Part shown: one piece after another, positions 49,342-57,864 of the stretch
Layout: every line of letters begins with the position of its first letter
Position numbering within the stretch: position 1 is the stretch's first letter
Assembly (NCBI RefSeq): GCF_900110885.1
Contig: NZ_FOFJ01000026.1
Location: forward strand, 1-58,245
Length of the DNA stretch: 58,245 nt
Direction: 5' to 3'
Source of the DNA: Azotobacter beijerinckii
Lineage (GTDB): Bacteria; Pseudomonadota; Gammaproteobacteria; Pseudomonadales; Pseudomonadaceae
Made by a program: the position numbers and the translations under genes
Notes under the pieces: generated by a model
Seen by the model: only the letters and a program-made list of their open reading frames with translations
What the model was told of the DNA's origin: nothing
Database searches by the model: none

Positions 49342-52300
49342 CTACTTTAATGCTCTCATAAGACGGAATCGCCAAAAATTATTGCCAAATTCGGCGCTTT
49401 GATCAACGACTGACTGAAACCATTTGCCTATATTTGAGTCACAGAGCGAGCCAGATGTGTTTTCGTTTTCAACCATCGCTGCGACAATGCTATCAAATAA
49501 GTCCAGTCGCTGATTGACTGCTGTGCGCAATTCATTTACATGGAGCAGTTCTTCACGTACGTCCTGCCACTCGTTGTCCCACCACCGCTTTACTAATTGA
49601 AGGCCTGCAAGCATGTCGCTTTCCGGCCATGGTTTTCTTTCCAGTGAACGAATCCAATTCTGTAGCAAGTCATTATTAGCAAGGGGACTCCAGGATTTTC
49701 TAGAGTTTCGGGAACTTATCGTGAAGGATGATGGTGCCGCGAAAGATGTTATTTCTTGACTAAGAATCCAGCGTCTAAAAGAGAGGTCAAAATCGACGTT
49801 ATTATCATCTAGCCAAGTGAAGGCGGCCCAAGGATAGTGGCCAGGTATCAGTGGCCAGGATTCGCCTTTAACTAGAAACTGCCTGATGACCTCTTTTTGA
49901 CTATTTGTGATGAAGCCCCAGCTATTCAGCCAGAATAAACGTTGCCAGGCATCCTTCAACACTGTGGTGCTTGGGGCATTGCTCGGATTCTGGTTTAGCT
50001 GTAGCGGTTCTAATTTCGAAATTAGATTATCAATAACGGCCGAAATATTATGATTTTCGTTAGAAATAATTAAATCATTGTCACGCCGTTGAAGCATGTG
50101 CAGACATATCCAATCATCTTCAAAATACTGATCTCTTACCAACAAAGCAGTTACGTCAGGAATGCTGGCAATTGAAGGAGCAATTCTCGCCCTGTCATCC
50201 ACCGGCAGAGCTTCAAAACACCGTGAAAGTACTAGCGCAAGCTCTTTCCAAAGCAGGTGAAGACGCCAAAGCAAAGGCTGGTGGTACAGGGCGATGACTC
50301 GTTCCATGAAAGAATATACTTTTGCTGTATCGCTAATGCGGATGACCAACCGAGCGAATACGTCCATGTGAAAGCCAGTCACACGTTGCAGATCTTCGTC
50401 ATCGACCGGATCGCTGAACATACGCTCGACAAGGCTTAGAGAGCGAGAGCAAATCTGTAGCGCAAGCGACTCCTCGGTGCGAGCAACTTGGTACCGAGAT
50501 AGCCAGCCTGCTGTGTGCAGCAATTGATTTGGATTTCTCGGTTTCAACATATTTTTGTTGAGGCCTCTTATCATTACGCTCAGCACCCGCTGCATTGAGT
50601 CCGCGTATTGCACCCACCACGCGGCTTGAGCAAATGAGCCAATGTCGAAGGTCACACTTTCAATGCGAGGCACCAACGCAACTCGATCGCTCAACGTTAG
50701 CCAGGCGAATGCTGCGTATATTTTATCTCTTAAGTTCTGAGAGCCGTTTAGCTGTTCAGTTGCTGAATAGCGTCCCAACTCAAATTGGGGAGTGTAGCTT
50801 TTGGGCTGAGATGGGGGAGGTGTTTCGGCATTTAAGGCAGCGGTAAGCTGTTGCAGCTCAAGCCGAGAGTCAAATCCTTTCGCTGCGAGATCCGCCAGCC
50901 GACGATCAAGCTGCTCGGATGGAAGCGCATTATTCGAGTCTTCTTCAGTAGAGGGCCAACGCCAACTTTTGGAGGTTTGTAAATAGCTTATCGCCAAGCA
51001 TGCCCATGCTTCTTGAGATAAATATTGCGTGCTATTAGAACGCAACCGTTGATTGCTGCGTAACTGCTGCAGCCCTTTCAAGCTGACAGCAATACCTGCC
51101 TCTGGTTTGCCAACCTCTCCCAAAAGCATACCTTTTCGAACACGCATATAGCTGTCCGATGAGCGGATGTGCCATTCACTAAGTAAACGGTGGGCGATAT
51201 CACGGTCACCCTCATAAAGTGCAAGTAGAATTGACTCGTGCGCAATCTCGTCATGAAGCTGAAGATCCTTCGGTAGCACGGACGCAAGAAGTTCTTTCAG
51301 TGCGTTGAAATCATCTCGACGAAGCTCTTGCCTAGCCCAGCGCAACAGGCTCACTCCGAGATCACGCCAGCGTCGTTGAAATTCTATCGTTGATTCAATG
51401 CCGAACCGCTTAAGCTCCGTTTTCTGCTTATCGAACATAGTGACGGAATACTTGCTTGTTGCTTTGATCAAAGCCAGCGCGGCTAAGGCCAATGAGTCAT
51501 CGAAGCACTGGAGAAGTACTTCCTGGTGCCAAGCGTACTCTGCGAGCACTGCAACTCCGACATGCGGCGTGTCCTGTACTAGTTTGTCGAGCAGATCTTT
51601 GCCATTTAAGAATCCAGGAATTGCATCAATGCTATGCTGAAAGCGCCGGCGTACAGAGATTGGTGCTATTAGCCATCCCGGATAAGTTCTACGCAAATTT
51701 CCAACAGGAGCATATACGTTCAACAGGCGACTTCGCCGTTCGTCTACATCTTGATGAGGAAGGCGTGATACCTGATCCAGAGGGGGAAGGTCACCCCACT
51801 CAGAGTCTTCTTCCTCAAGCGGCTTTGCCAATAGCCGAAACATAGCGTCAAATCGGGAGAAGTAGTCCAACTCGTCTACCCCACTTGGCAAAGGCAAAAC
51901 CACTGGGGTCACTTGGCGTGCTTCGAGTAGCGTTCGCTGACCAAGCGACGGGGCACGACTGACAAATAAATAGATGGGCAAAGCATGTTTATCAAGCATG
52001 TCACGAACCCATCCGATCCAGTGCAAGAAATTTGGATCATCACCGGAGAATCCAACGAGACAGAACACATTTTCAAGCAATGATTGGCGCACCAAATTTA
52101 CGAAAGGTGCAAATAACTCTGGGTAGCGCCGATAGTCATCTTCCGTAAAGATGAATGGCCTCTGAGACGGAAAAGATCCGTGCAATTTTACAATGCGTCG
52201 TCTGCCTAGGATTTTCGATTGTGGAATGTCTTCGCGACAAATCACCGTATAATGGGCACGCTCAACGATGTCGTCCGCTGCTCGTTCCAATAAGGTGTCG

Positions 52301-52662
52301 TAGTTAGTAGTGAAGATCTCTGACCATGGCAACTGAAGTAGTTGATTGTGCAAAATACCTGGACGCACTCTGTCGTCAGGAATGAGGCGCTTCAAAACTT
52401 CTTCGAGTGCGGGCTTAGAAAAAACGCGGGCATATTGCTCACCCAGTTGCGTTACCATGCCTGCTGAAAAATCCTTCAGATCACTGTCCGTCGGGTTCAA
52501 TTCGCGCCATAGTTCTTTCGCAACGTCGTACCACATGGCCAACTGATCGCCATTTTCTGCATTTCGACTGAATCCGGCTCCTACCATGACTGCGGCATTG
52601 CCGTTGGCTAATGCTTTGCGGATAGCGTTGTAGTGGACCTCATCGTTGATTTTTATAGACAC
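49342..52662 (-). CDS. SIR2-domain protein, anti-phage defense type (amber-truncated)
   Basis: 1106 residues from GTG 52662, preceded by AGGGGGAG. The N-terminal SIR2-like NADase domain has VMVGAGFSRNA (GAG at 28-30), TTNYDTLLERA (Asn120, Asp122), KLHG with the catalytic His161 and LVGFSGDDPNF (204-212). The remaining ~800 residues are helical with no family I recognise. This architecture is like the defense-associated sirtuins (DSR1/DSR2) that deplete NAD+ when they sense phage proteins, causing abortive infection. The gene has much lower GC and different codon use (TTA, ATA, AAT) than all neighbours, so it was acquired. No second component lies next to it. The frame ends in TAG and resumes directly. 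Confidence 0.85.
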   Translation of the reverse strand: MSIKINDEVHYNAIRKALANGNAAVMVGAGFSRNAENGDQLAMWYDVAKELWRELNPTDSDLKDFSAGMVTQLGEQYARVFSKPALEEVLKRLIPDDRVRPGILHNQLLQLPWSEIFTTNYDTLLERAADDIVERAHYTVICREDIPQSKILGRRRIVKLHGSFPSQRPFIFTEDDYRRYPELFAPFVNLVRQSLLENVFCLVGFSGDDPNFLHWIGWVRDMLDKHALPIYLFVSRAPSLGQRTLLEARQVTPVVLPLPSGVDELDYFSRFDAMFRLLAKPLEEEDSEWGDLPPLDQVSRLPHQDVDERRSRLLNVYAPVGNLRRTYPGWLIAPISVRRRFQHSIDAIPGFLNGKDLLDKLVQDTPHVGVAVLAEYAWHQEVLLQCFDDSLALAALALIKATSKYSVTMFDKQKTELKRFGIESTIEFQRRWRDLGVSLLRWARQELRRDDFNALKELLASVLPKDLQLHDEIAHESILLALYEGDRDIAHRLLSEWHIRSSDSYMRVRKGMLLGEVGKPEAGIAVSLKGLQQLRSNQRLRSNSTQYLSQEAWACLAISYLQTSKSWRWPSTEEDSNNALPSEQLDRRLADLAAKGFDSRLELQQLTAALNAETPPPSQPKSYTPQFELGRYSATEQLNGSQNLRDKIYAAFAWLTLSDRVALVPRIESVTFDIGSFAQAAWWVQYADSMQRVLSVMIRGLNKNMLKPRNPNQLLHTAGWLSRYQVARTEESLALQICSRSLSLVERMFSDPVDDEDLQRVTGFHMDVFARLVIRISDTAKVYSFMERVIALYHQPLLWRLHLLWKELALVLSRCFEALPVDDRARIAPSIASIPDVTALLVRDQYFEDDWICLHMLQRRDNDLIISNENHNISAVIDNLISKLEPLQLNQNPSNAPSTTVLKDAWQRLFWLNSWGFITNSQKEVIRQFLVKGESWPLIPGHYPWAAFTWLDDNNVDFDLSFRRWILSQEITSFAAPSSFTISSRNSRKSWSPLANNDLLQNWIRSLERKPWPESDMLAGLQLVKRWWDNEWQDVREELLHVNELRTAVNQRLDLFDSIVAAMVENENTSGSLCDSNIGKWFQSVVDQSAEFGNNFWRFRLMRALK

Positions 52663-52923
52663 TGCTCCCCCTGTTGCCGCTGTAAAGCCGCCGCGTTTTC
52701 TATAAGAGTAATCATTGTAAGTAGCAGCCGATTAAGTTACATGGCATTGTGCTATGATGCCTATATGTCAATTGGTACTCTCGCGCCTAGCCGCTTCTGG
52801 TCGACTGCAGCCAATGGCCAATGGATGTCAGCCACTTGAGGCGCCACACGACCAAGCAAGTCCCCCCTCGTTCAGCTCCTGCAGCATCTGAGGGGGCAAC
52901 GGGGAACCGATCATGATCCCCCC
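52663..52923. promoter_or_regulatory. Region upstream of the SIR2 gene, with operator-like 13-mer
   Basis: No convincing gene. CTATGATGCCTAT at 52752-52764 is the exact reverse complement of part of the XRE operator at 53250-53262. Next to it the minus strand has TTGACA (52765-52770), a possible -35 for the SIR2 gene about 100 bases upstream of its start. CCCCCTC...GAGGGGG (52863-52896) could form a hairpin after the XRE gene. Confidence 0.5.
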
Positions 52924-53202
52924 TCACGTCCCCTTCCTCCTCACCGCCACTATCCCCACCCGCATCCCGAACAGCCTGAACACGCTGTCCAGGGTCGCTA
53001 CCGTGGGGTTGCCGGTGTCCTGTTCGAGCTGGCGCAGGGTACGCAGGGAGAGTTTGCACATGCGGGCGAAGTCGGTCTGGTTCAGGCCGGTGACGCGCAG
53101 GCGCAGTTGGCGGATCGCGCCGCCGAAGCTCAGGGTGCCGTCGGCCAGTTGCTGGCGGATTTCGTCGAGTACCGCGCCGCGGTCTTCTTCCGGCTTCTTC
53201 AT
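52924..53202 (-). CDS. XRE-family HTH regulator (antitoxin-like)
   Basis: 92 residues. A helical N-terminus (MKKPEEDRGAVLDEIRQQLADGTLSFGGAIRQLR) precedes a Cro/C1-type HTH, LNQTDFARMCKLSLRTLRQLEQDTGNPTVATLDSVFRLFGM, near residues 40-80. It resembles HipB/HigA-type antitoxins, but no toxin gene adjoins it on either side. A palindrome carrying its -10 suggests self-repression. The gene is GC-rich, unlike the SIR2 gene. It may also act at the matching 13-mer upstream of that gene. Confidence 0.8.
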   Translation of the reverse strand: MKKPEEDRGAVLDEIRQQLADGTLSFGGAIRQLRLRVTGLNQTDFARMCKLSLRTLRQLEQDTGNPTVATLDSVFRLFGMRVGIVAVRRKGT

Positions 53203-53249
53203 GGCATGTCCGGCAGCGACTGCTGCGCGCCCCGTGTGAGTCGGTCCAG

Positions 53250-53269
53250 ATAGGCATCATAGTGCCTAT
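53250..53269 (-). promoter_or_regulatory. XRE promoter/operator palindrome
   Basis: ATAGGCA-TCATAG-TGCCTAT, a perfect seven-base inverted repeat 48 bases before the XRE start. On the minus strand its centre reads TATGAT, a good -10, with TTGGGA 17 bases upstream as -35. A repressor bound here would block the gene's own promoter. Confidence 0.65.
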
Positions 53270-53294
53270 TTTTAGCCTTCCCAAGCATGAAAAA

Positions 53295-53308
53295 GGTATT
53301 TAAATACC
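53295..53308. promoter_or_regulatory. Perfect palindrome GGTATTTAAATACC
   Basis: A 14-base perfect dyad about 25 bases upstream of the XRE -35. Its place and AT-rich core suggest a protein-binding site; the binder is unknown. Confidence 0.4.
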
Positions 53309-53699
53309 CATTTCGACGTCTTACTCGTGCGAAACAGGCAATGTATTGCCTTCTGTCATGCAAGCGCATTCACGCCGATCCGGGCGCCGCCCTAACAACA
53401 GCAGGCCGATGGCGAAGCCGAACGAAGGTGGATGGCTTCGGCCATCCACCCTACCCACTCCGAACCCGCGAGGCACGCATGAAAGCCACGCACAAAATGC
53501 AAATAAAGCAAATTAAAGACGATTAAAGTTAAAACTGAGGAATATTAATTTATAAGAAAATCGAATTTCAGATTGCTCTCTTATGCATGCAGTATTGGGC
53601 CACCACTTCCTGCAGGCCCCTCAACCGGCGCTACAGATGGCTGGCCCACCGGACCACCGGACGACTCGGCATCGTGACAGTCGCCCCAGGTGCATTCCG
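53309..53699. promoter_or_regulatory. Upstream region of the desulfurisation operon
   Basis: About 390 bases with no supported gene. A perfect hairpin GGTGGATGGC-TTCG-GCCATCCACC (53427-53450) with a stable TTCG loop is followed by CTACCC, a REP-like type. Then 53480-53585 is AT-rich and probably contains the promoter of the DszC-like gene; the low GC and several ATTAA/TTAAT elements are similar to the lsfA/sbp region. Confidence 0.5.
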
Positions 53700-54890
53700 A
53701 TGAGCATCACTCCACTTCGCAACCCTTCCCGGGCAGCCGCGGGCTCGCCCGTCCGCCCCGGCAGCCCGGCCTTTTCCGCGCTGCTGAACCGTCTCGGCGA
53801 GGAGTTCGCCGGGCGTGCCGCCGACTACGACCGCAGCGGCGAGTTTCCCCAGGAAAACTTCCATCGCCTGCATCAGGAAGGCCTGCTGGCCCTGACCATT
53901 CCCCTGTCCCAGGGCGGCCTGGGCGGCGGACTGGCCGAGGCCGTCGAGGCCATCGGCGCGGTGGCCAAGGGCGATCCGTCCACCGCGCTGATCCTGGCCA
54001 TGCAGTACCTCCACCACAACCGCCTGCAGGACAACCCGCAGTGGCCGAACGCGCTGCGCCAGCGGGTGGTCCGCGAGGCCGTCGAGGACGGTGCGCTGAT
54101 CAACGCGCTGCGCGTCGAGCCGGCGCTCGGCTCGCCCTCGCGCGGCGGCCTGCCGGCCACCGTCGCCCGGCGCACGCCCGAGGGCTGGCGGATCAGCGGC
54201 AGCAAGCTCTACTCCACCGGCAGCTACGGGCTGACCTGGTGCAACGTGTTCGCCCGCAGCGACGACCCCGACCCGCTGGTCGGCGTCTGGCTGGTGCGCC
54301 AGGACAGCCCCGGCATCCGCATCGTCGAGGACTGGGACCACCTGGGCATGCGCGCCACCTGCAGCCACCGCATCGACTTCGACGAGGTGCTGGTGCCGCT
54401 GGAGCACGCGGTCAACGTGGCGCCGGCCAGCCACCGGAGCACCGATACCGAACTCGACCCCGAGGGCCTGTTGTGGATGGGCGCCCTGCTCGGCGCCCTC
54501 TACGACGGCGTCGCCCGCGCCGCCCGCGACTGGCTGGTCGACTGGCTGAAAAACCGCACGCCGAGTGCGCTCGGCGCGCCGCTCGCCTCCCTGCCGCGCC
54601 TGCAGCAACTGGTCGGCGAAATCGACAGCCTGCTGCTGGTCAACCGCAGCCTGCTGGAGGCCGCCGCCGGCCGGCGCCTGCCGGAAGGCAGCAGCGGCCA
54701 GCTCAAGCACTTGGTCACCGACAACGCCATCCGCGCGGTGGAGCTGGCCCTGCAGGCCTCCGGCAACCACGGCCTGAGCAGGAACAACCCCTTGGAGCGG
54801 CACTACCGCGACGTGCTGTGCGGACGCATCCACACGCCGCAGAGCGATGTCGTGCTGGTCAAGGCCGGTCAGGCCGCCCTGGGCCTCTAG
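53700..54890 (+). CDS. DszC/SfnC-like flavin-dependent monooxygenase (acyl-CoA dehydrogenase fold)
   Basis: 396 residues from MSITPLRNPSRAAAG; the frame is open from 53583 but earlier residues are not family-like. The acyl-CoA dehydrogenase fold is seen in LGEEFAGRAADYDRSGEFPQENFHRLHQEGLLAL, LSQGGLGGGLAEAVEAIGAVAKGDPSTALILAMQYLHH, GWRISGSKLYSTGSYGLTW, EDWDHLGMRATCSHRIDFDEVLVP and LALQASGNHGLSRNNPLERHYRDV. No catalytic glutamate base is evident, as in the DszC/SfnC branch that uses reduced flavin to oxidise sulfur compounds. It heads an operon with an ABC importer of the sulfonate type. Substrate unknown. Confidence 0.85.
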   Translation: MSITPLRNPSRAAAGSPVRPGSPAFSALLNRLGEEFAGRAADYDRSGEFPQENFHRLHQEGLLALTIPLSQGGLGGGLAEAVEAIGAVAKGDPSTALILAMQYLHHNRLQDNPQWPNALRQRVVREAVEDGALINALRVEPALGSPSRGGLPATVARRTPEGWRISGSKLYSTGSYGLTWCNVFARSDDPDPLVGVWLVRQDSPGIRIVEDWDHLGMRATCSHRIDFDEVLVPLEHAVNVAPASHRSTDTELDPEGLLWMGALLGALYDGVARAARDWLVDWLKNRTPSALGAPLASLPRLQQLVGEIDSLLLVNRSLLEAAAGRRLPEGSSGQLKHLVTDNAIRAVELALQASGNHGLSRNNPLERHYRDVLCGRIHTPQSDVVLVKAGQAALGL

Positions 54891-54941
54891 CAAATCCGCC
54901 GACCCCGAACCCATTACCCGATTCTCACGGAAGCGATTCGC

Positions 54942-56015
54942 ATGACCTTCAACTCCAACCTCTCCCGCCGCCGCCTGCTCGGTCTGGCCGGCACCGCCGC
55001 CGCGGCCGCCGCCGTCGGCCGCTTCGCCTGGGCCGCCGATCCGCACGCCCATGCCGGCCACGCCGGCCATGCCGCGCCGGCACAAAGCTTCTCGCTCGAC
55101 GCCAAGGGCTGGGCGCTGCCGGCGCCGCGCAAGCTCAAGCTGGCGACCAACCTCAACGCGATCTGCCTGGCCCCGGTCGCGGTGGCCGACAGCCAGGGCT
55201 TCTTCCGCAACCACAACCTGGAAGTCGAGTTCGTCAACTTCGGCCACTCCACCGAGGTGCTGCTCGAATCCCTGGCCACCGGCAAGGCCGACGCCGCCAC
55301 CGGCATGGCGCTGCGCTGGCTGAAGGCGCTGGAGCAGGGCTTCGACGTCAAGCTGACCGCCGGCACCCACGGCGGCTGCCTGCGCCTGATCGCCCAGGAA
55401 AACGGCCCGCGCAGCTTCGCCGACCTCAAGGGCAAGACCATCGGCGTCACCGACATGGCCAGCCCGGACAAGAATTTCTTCTCGCTGATGCTCAAGCGCC
55501 ACGGCGTCGATCCGGTCCGCGACGTGAACTGGCGGACCTACCCCATCGACCTGCTCGGCACCGCCCTGGAGAAAGGCGAGATCCAGGCCGCCAGCGGCTC
55601 CGACCCGATGATGTACCGCCTGCGCAACCAGCCGGGCAAGCGCGAGCTGTCGACCAACCTGGTCGAGGAGTACGCCAACCTCAGTTGCTGCGTGGTCGGC
55701 GTCGGCGGCAACCTGGTGCGCAAGGAAAAACCGGTCGCCGCCGCCGTCACCCACGCCATCCTCCAGGCCCACGCCTGGGCGGCGCAGCACCCGGAAACCG
55801 TGGCCCAGGACTTCCTCAAGTTCGCGGTCAACACCAATTCCGAGGAGATCCGCGCCATCCTCAACGAGCACACCCACGCCCACTACTCGGTGGGCAAGGC
55901 CTTCGTCGAGGAAATCGCCGTCTATGCCCGCGACCTGAAAGCCGTGGAGGTGCTGCGCGCCAGTACCGATCCCCGAAAATTCGCGGAGAGCATCCATGCC
56001 GACGTATTCAGCTGA
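54942..56015 (+). CDS. Tat-exported ABC substrate-binding protein, sulfonate type
   Basis: 357 residues. The N-terminus NLSRRRLLGLAGTAAAAAAVGRFAWA is a twin-arginine signal. Right after it a His-rich DPHAHAGHAGHAAP might bind metal. The mature domain (LKLATNLNAICLAPVAVADSQGFFRNHNLEVEFVNFG, LLESLATGKADAATGMALRWLKALEQG, LKGKTIGVTDMASPDKNFFSLML) is of the NMT1/SsuA type. It binds an organosulfur compound for the permease and ATPase that follow. It overlaps the permease gene by 20 bases. Confidence 0.88.
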   Translation: MTFNSNLSRRRLLGLAGTAAAAAAVGRFAWAADPHAHAGHAGHAAPAQSFSLDAKGWALPAPRKLKLATNLNAICLAPVAVADSQGFFRNHNLEVEFVNFGHSTEVLLESLATGKADAATGMALRWLKALEQGFDVKLTAGTHGGCLRLIAQENGPRSFADLKGKTIGVTDMASPDKNFFSLMLKRHGVDPVRDVNWRTYPIDLLGTALEKGEIQAASGSDPMMYRLRNQPGKRELSTNLVEEYANLSCCVVGVGGNLVRKEKPVAAAVTHAILQAHAWAAQHPETVAQDFLKFAVNTNSEEIRAILNEHTHAHYSVGKAFVEEIAVYARDLKAVEVLRASTDPRKFAESIHADVFS

Positions 56016-56991
56016 ATTGCCGCGGCGGGCCGCCGCCCGCCCCTTCGCCGTGTGGAAGACCGGCCTGCTGGCGGCCGCCGGCTGGCTGGCCTTCGCCCTC
56101 TACAGCAGCGAGGCGCCCAACGCCATCCGCGACTGGCCCTACACCCGCGAACTGGCCAACCTCTCGCTGGCCAACGCCGCCCTTTTGGCGCTGATCGCCC
56201 TGCTCCCCGGCCCGACCGCCCGGCTCGCCGAGCGCCTGCGCCCCGCCGGCCCGTGGCTGCTCGCCCTGCCGCTGCTGCTCGGCCTCTGGCAGCTCGCCAC
56301 CGCCAAGCTGGGGCTGCTGCCGGTACCCTTCTTCGCCCCGCCGCAGGCACTGCTGGAGGTCTACGCCGAGGACTGGCCGCGCCTCGCCGAGAGCCTGCTG
56401 CACTCCTTCTGGCTGCTCGCCAACGGCGTGCTGCTCGGCTCGGTGTTCGGCTTCGTCGCCGGGGTGTCGATCGGCTGGTCGCAGCGCATCGGCTACTGGC
56501 TGCACCCGGTGCTGCGCATCCTCGGCCCGGTGCCGTCCACCGCGTTGCTGCCGATCTGCTTCTTCATCTTCCCCAGCAGCTGGGGCGCCAGCGTGTTCCT
56601 GATCGCCCTGGCGACCTGGTTCCCGGTCACCGTGCTGACCTGGTCGGGCGTCGCCAGCGTCGACCGCGCCTACTACGACGTGGCGCGCACCCTGGGCGCC
56701 AGCGAGCGCTTCCTGATCTTCCGCGTGGCGATCCCGGCGGCCCTGCCGCACGTCTTCGTCGGCCTGTTCATGGGCCTCGGCGCGTCCTTCTCGGTGCTGG
56801 TGGTGGCCGAGATGATGGGCGTCAAGGCCGGCCTCGGCTGGTACCTGCAATGGGCCCAGGGCTGGGCGGCCTACGCCAACATGTACGCCGCGCTGCTGGT
56901 GATGGCGCTGCTCTGCTCGGGGCTGATCACCGCGTTGTTCCTGATCCGCGACCGCGTCCTGTCCTGGCAGAAAGGAGCCGTGAAATGGTGA
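55996..56991 (+). CDS. ABC transporter permease, sulfonate type
   Basis: 331 residues. Two extra N-terminal helices (TGLLAAAGWLAFALYSS, LANAALLALIALLPG) precede the usual six. The ATPase-contact loop is YDVARTLGASERFLIFRVAIPAALP and VLVVAEMMGVKAGLGWYLQW follows. It overlaps the binding-protein gene at its start and the ATPase gene at its end (ATGGTGA), so the three are translationally coupled. Confidence 0.9.
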   Translation: MPTYSAELPRRAAARPFAVWKTGLLAAAGWLAFALYSSEAPNAIRDWPYTRELANLSLANAALLALIALLPGPTARLAERLRPAGPWLLALPLLLGLWQLATAKLGLLPVPFFAPPQALLEVYAEDWPRLAESLLHSFWLLANGVLLGSVFGFVAGVSIGWSQRIGYWLHPVLRILGPVPSTALLPICFFIFPSSWGASVFLIALATWFPVTVLTWSGVASVDRAYYDVARTLGASERFLIFRVAIPAALPHVFVGLFMGLGASFSVLVVAEMMGVKAGLGWYLQWAQGWAAYANMYAALLVMALLCSGLITALFLIRDRVLSWQKGAVKW

Positions 56992-57776
56992 GCGCCAGCC
57001 TGAAGACCGCCGCCCCGGCGCGGGGCCTGCACCTGGAAGTGAAGAACCTCAGCCACGCCTTCGACCTGGGCAAGACCAGCCTGCCGGTGCTCAACCAGGT
57101 CGACCTGAGCCTGCAGCCGGGCGAGAGCGTCGCCTTGCTCGGCCCCTCGGGCTGCGGCAAGTCGACCCTGCTGCGCCTGGTCGCCGGGCTGGAGGCGCCG
57201 CTGTCCGGGCAGATTCTGGTCGACGGCCAGCCGGTCGGTGCGCCCGATCCGTCGCGCATCCTGGTGTTTCAGGACCCGACCCTCTACCCCTGGCGCACCG
57301 TGTGGGACAACGTCGCCCTCGGCCTGCAGGCCCGCGGCCTGATCAACAGCCAGCGCGAGCGGGTCGACGCGGCGCTGGCCAAGGTCGGCCTCGGCGAATT
57401 CCGCGACGCCTATCCGCGCCAGCTTTCCGGCGGCATGGCCCAACGCGCCGCACTGGCCCGCGCGCTGGTCAACGAACCGCGCCTGCTGCTGCTCGACGAG
57501 CCCTTGGGCAAGCTCGACTCGCTGACCCGCATCGCCATGCAGGGCGAGCTGATCCGCCTGTGGCAGCAGCAGCGCTACAGCTCGCTGCTGGTCACCCACG
57601 ACGTGGAGGAAGCCCTGCTGCTCAGCGACCGGGTGCTGGTGTTCAGCAACCGCCCGGCGCGCATCCTCGCCGAGCTGAAGGTCGAGCGCGATTACCCGCG
57701 CCACCGCGACGACCCGCACCTGGTCGAGCTGCGCCAGCAGGCGCTGGAGTTGCTGGGCTTGGGGAGCAGTTGGTGA
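56985..57776 (+). CDS. ABC transporter ATPase, sulfonate type
   Basis: 263 residues from MVSASLKTAAPARG; AAAGGAG lies before the ATG. Walker A is [16 protein letters not shown], the Q-loop FQDPTLYPWRTVWDN, signature QLSGGMAQRAALARAL, Walker [14 protein letters not shown] and switch SLLVTHDVEEALL. SsuB/TauB form. It is the last gene of the DszC-like operon. Confidence 0.93.
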   Translation: MVSASLKTAAPARGLHLEVKNLSHAFDLGKTSLPVLNQVDLSLQPGESVALLGPSGCGKSTLLRLVAGLEAPLSGQILVDGQPVGAPDPSRILVFQDPTLYPWRTVWDNVALGLQARGLINSQRERVDAALAKVGLGEFRDAYPRQLSGGMAQRAALARALVNEPRLLLLDEPLGKLDSLTRIAMQGELIRLWQQQRYSSLLVTHDVEEALLLSDRVLVFSNRPARILAELKVERDYPRHRDDPHLVELRQQALELLGLGSSW

Positions 57777-57794
57777 GGGACCGTCTCCGGTGTA

Positions 57795-57839
57795 GCGCCT
57801 GCAGGGTGGATAGGCGCGCCCGCCCCCGCCTGCAGGCGC
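57795..57839. terminator. Hairpin between the ABC operon and eno
   Basis: Perfect 11-base arms GCGCCTGCAGG and CCTGCAGGCGC with a 23-base loop, between two convergent genes. No T tract; termination is inferred from position. Confidence 0.45.
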
Positions 57840-57864
57840 CGGTTGCCAGGACCGGCCCGCTCTC

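Noticed and set aside
52633..52839. Short plus-strand frame (ending MSIGTLAPSRFWSTAANGQ...) between SIR2 and XRE genes
   Set aside because: Considered as a toxin partner of the XRE protein, but it is too short, matches nothing and has no ribosome site; the shared 13-mer is better explained as an operator.
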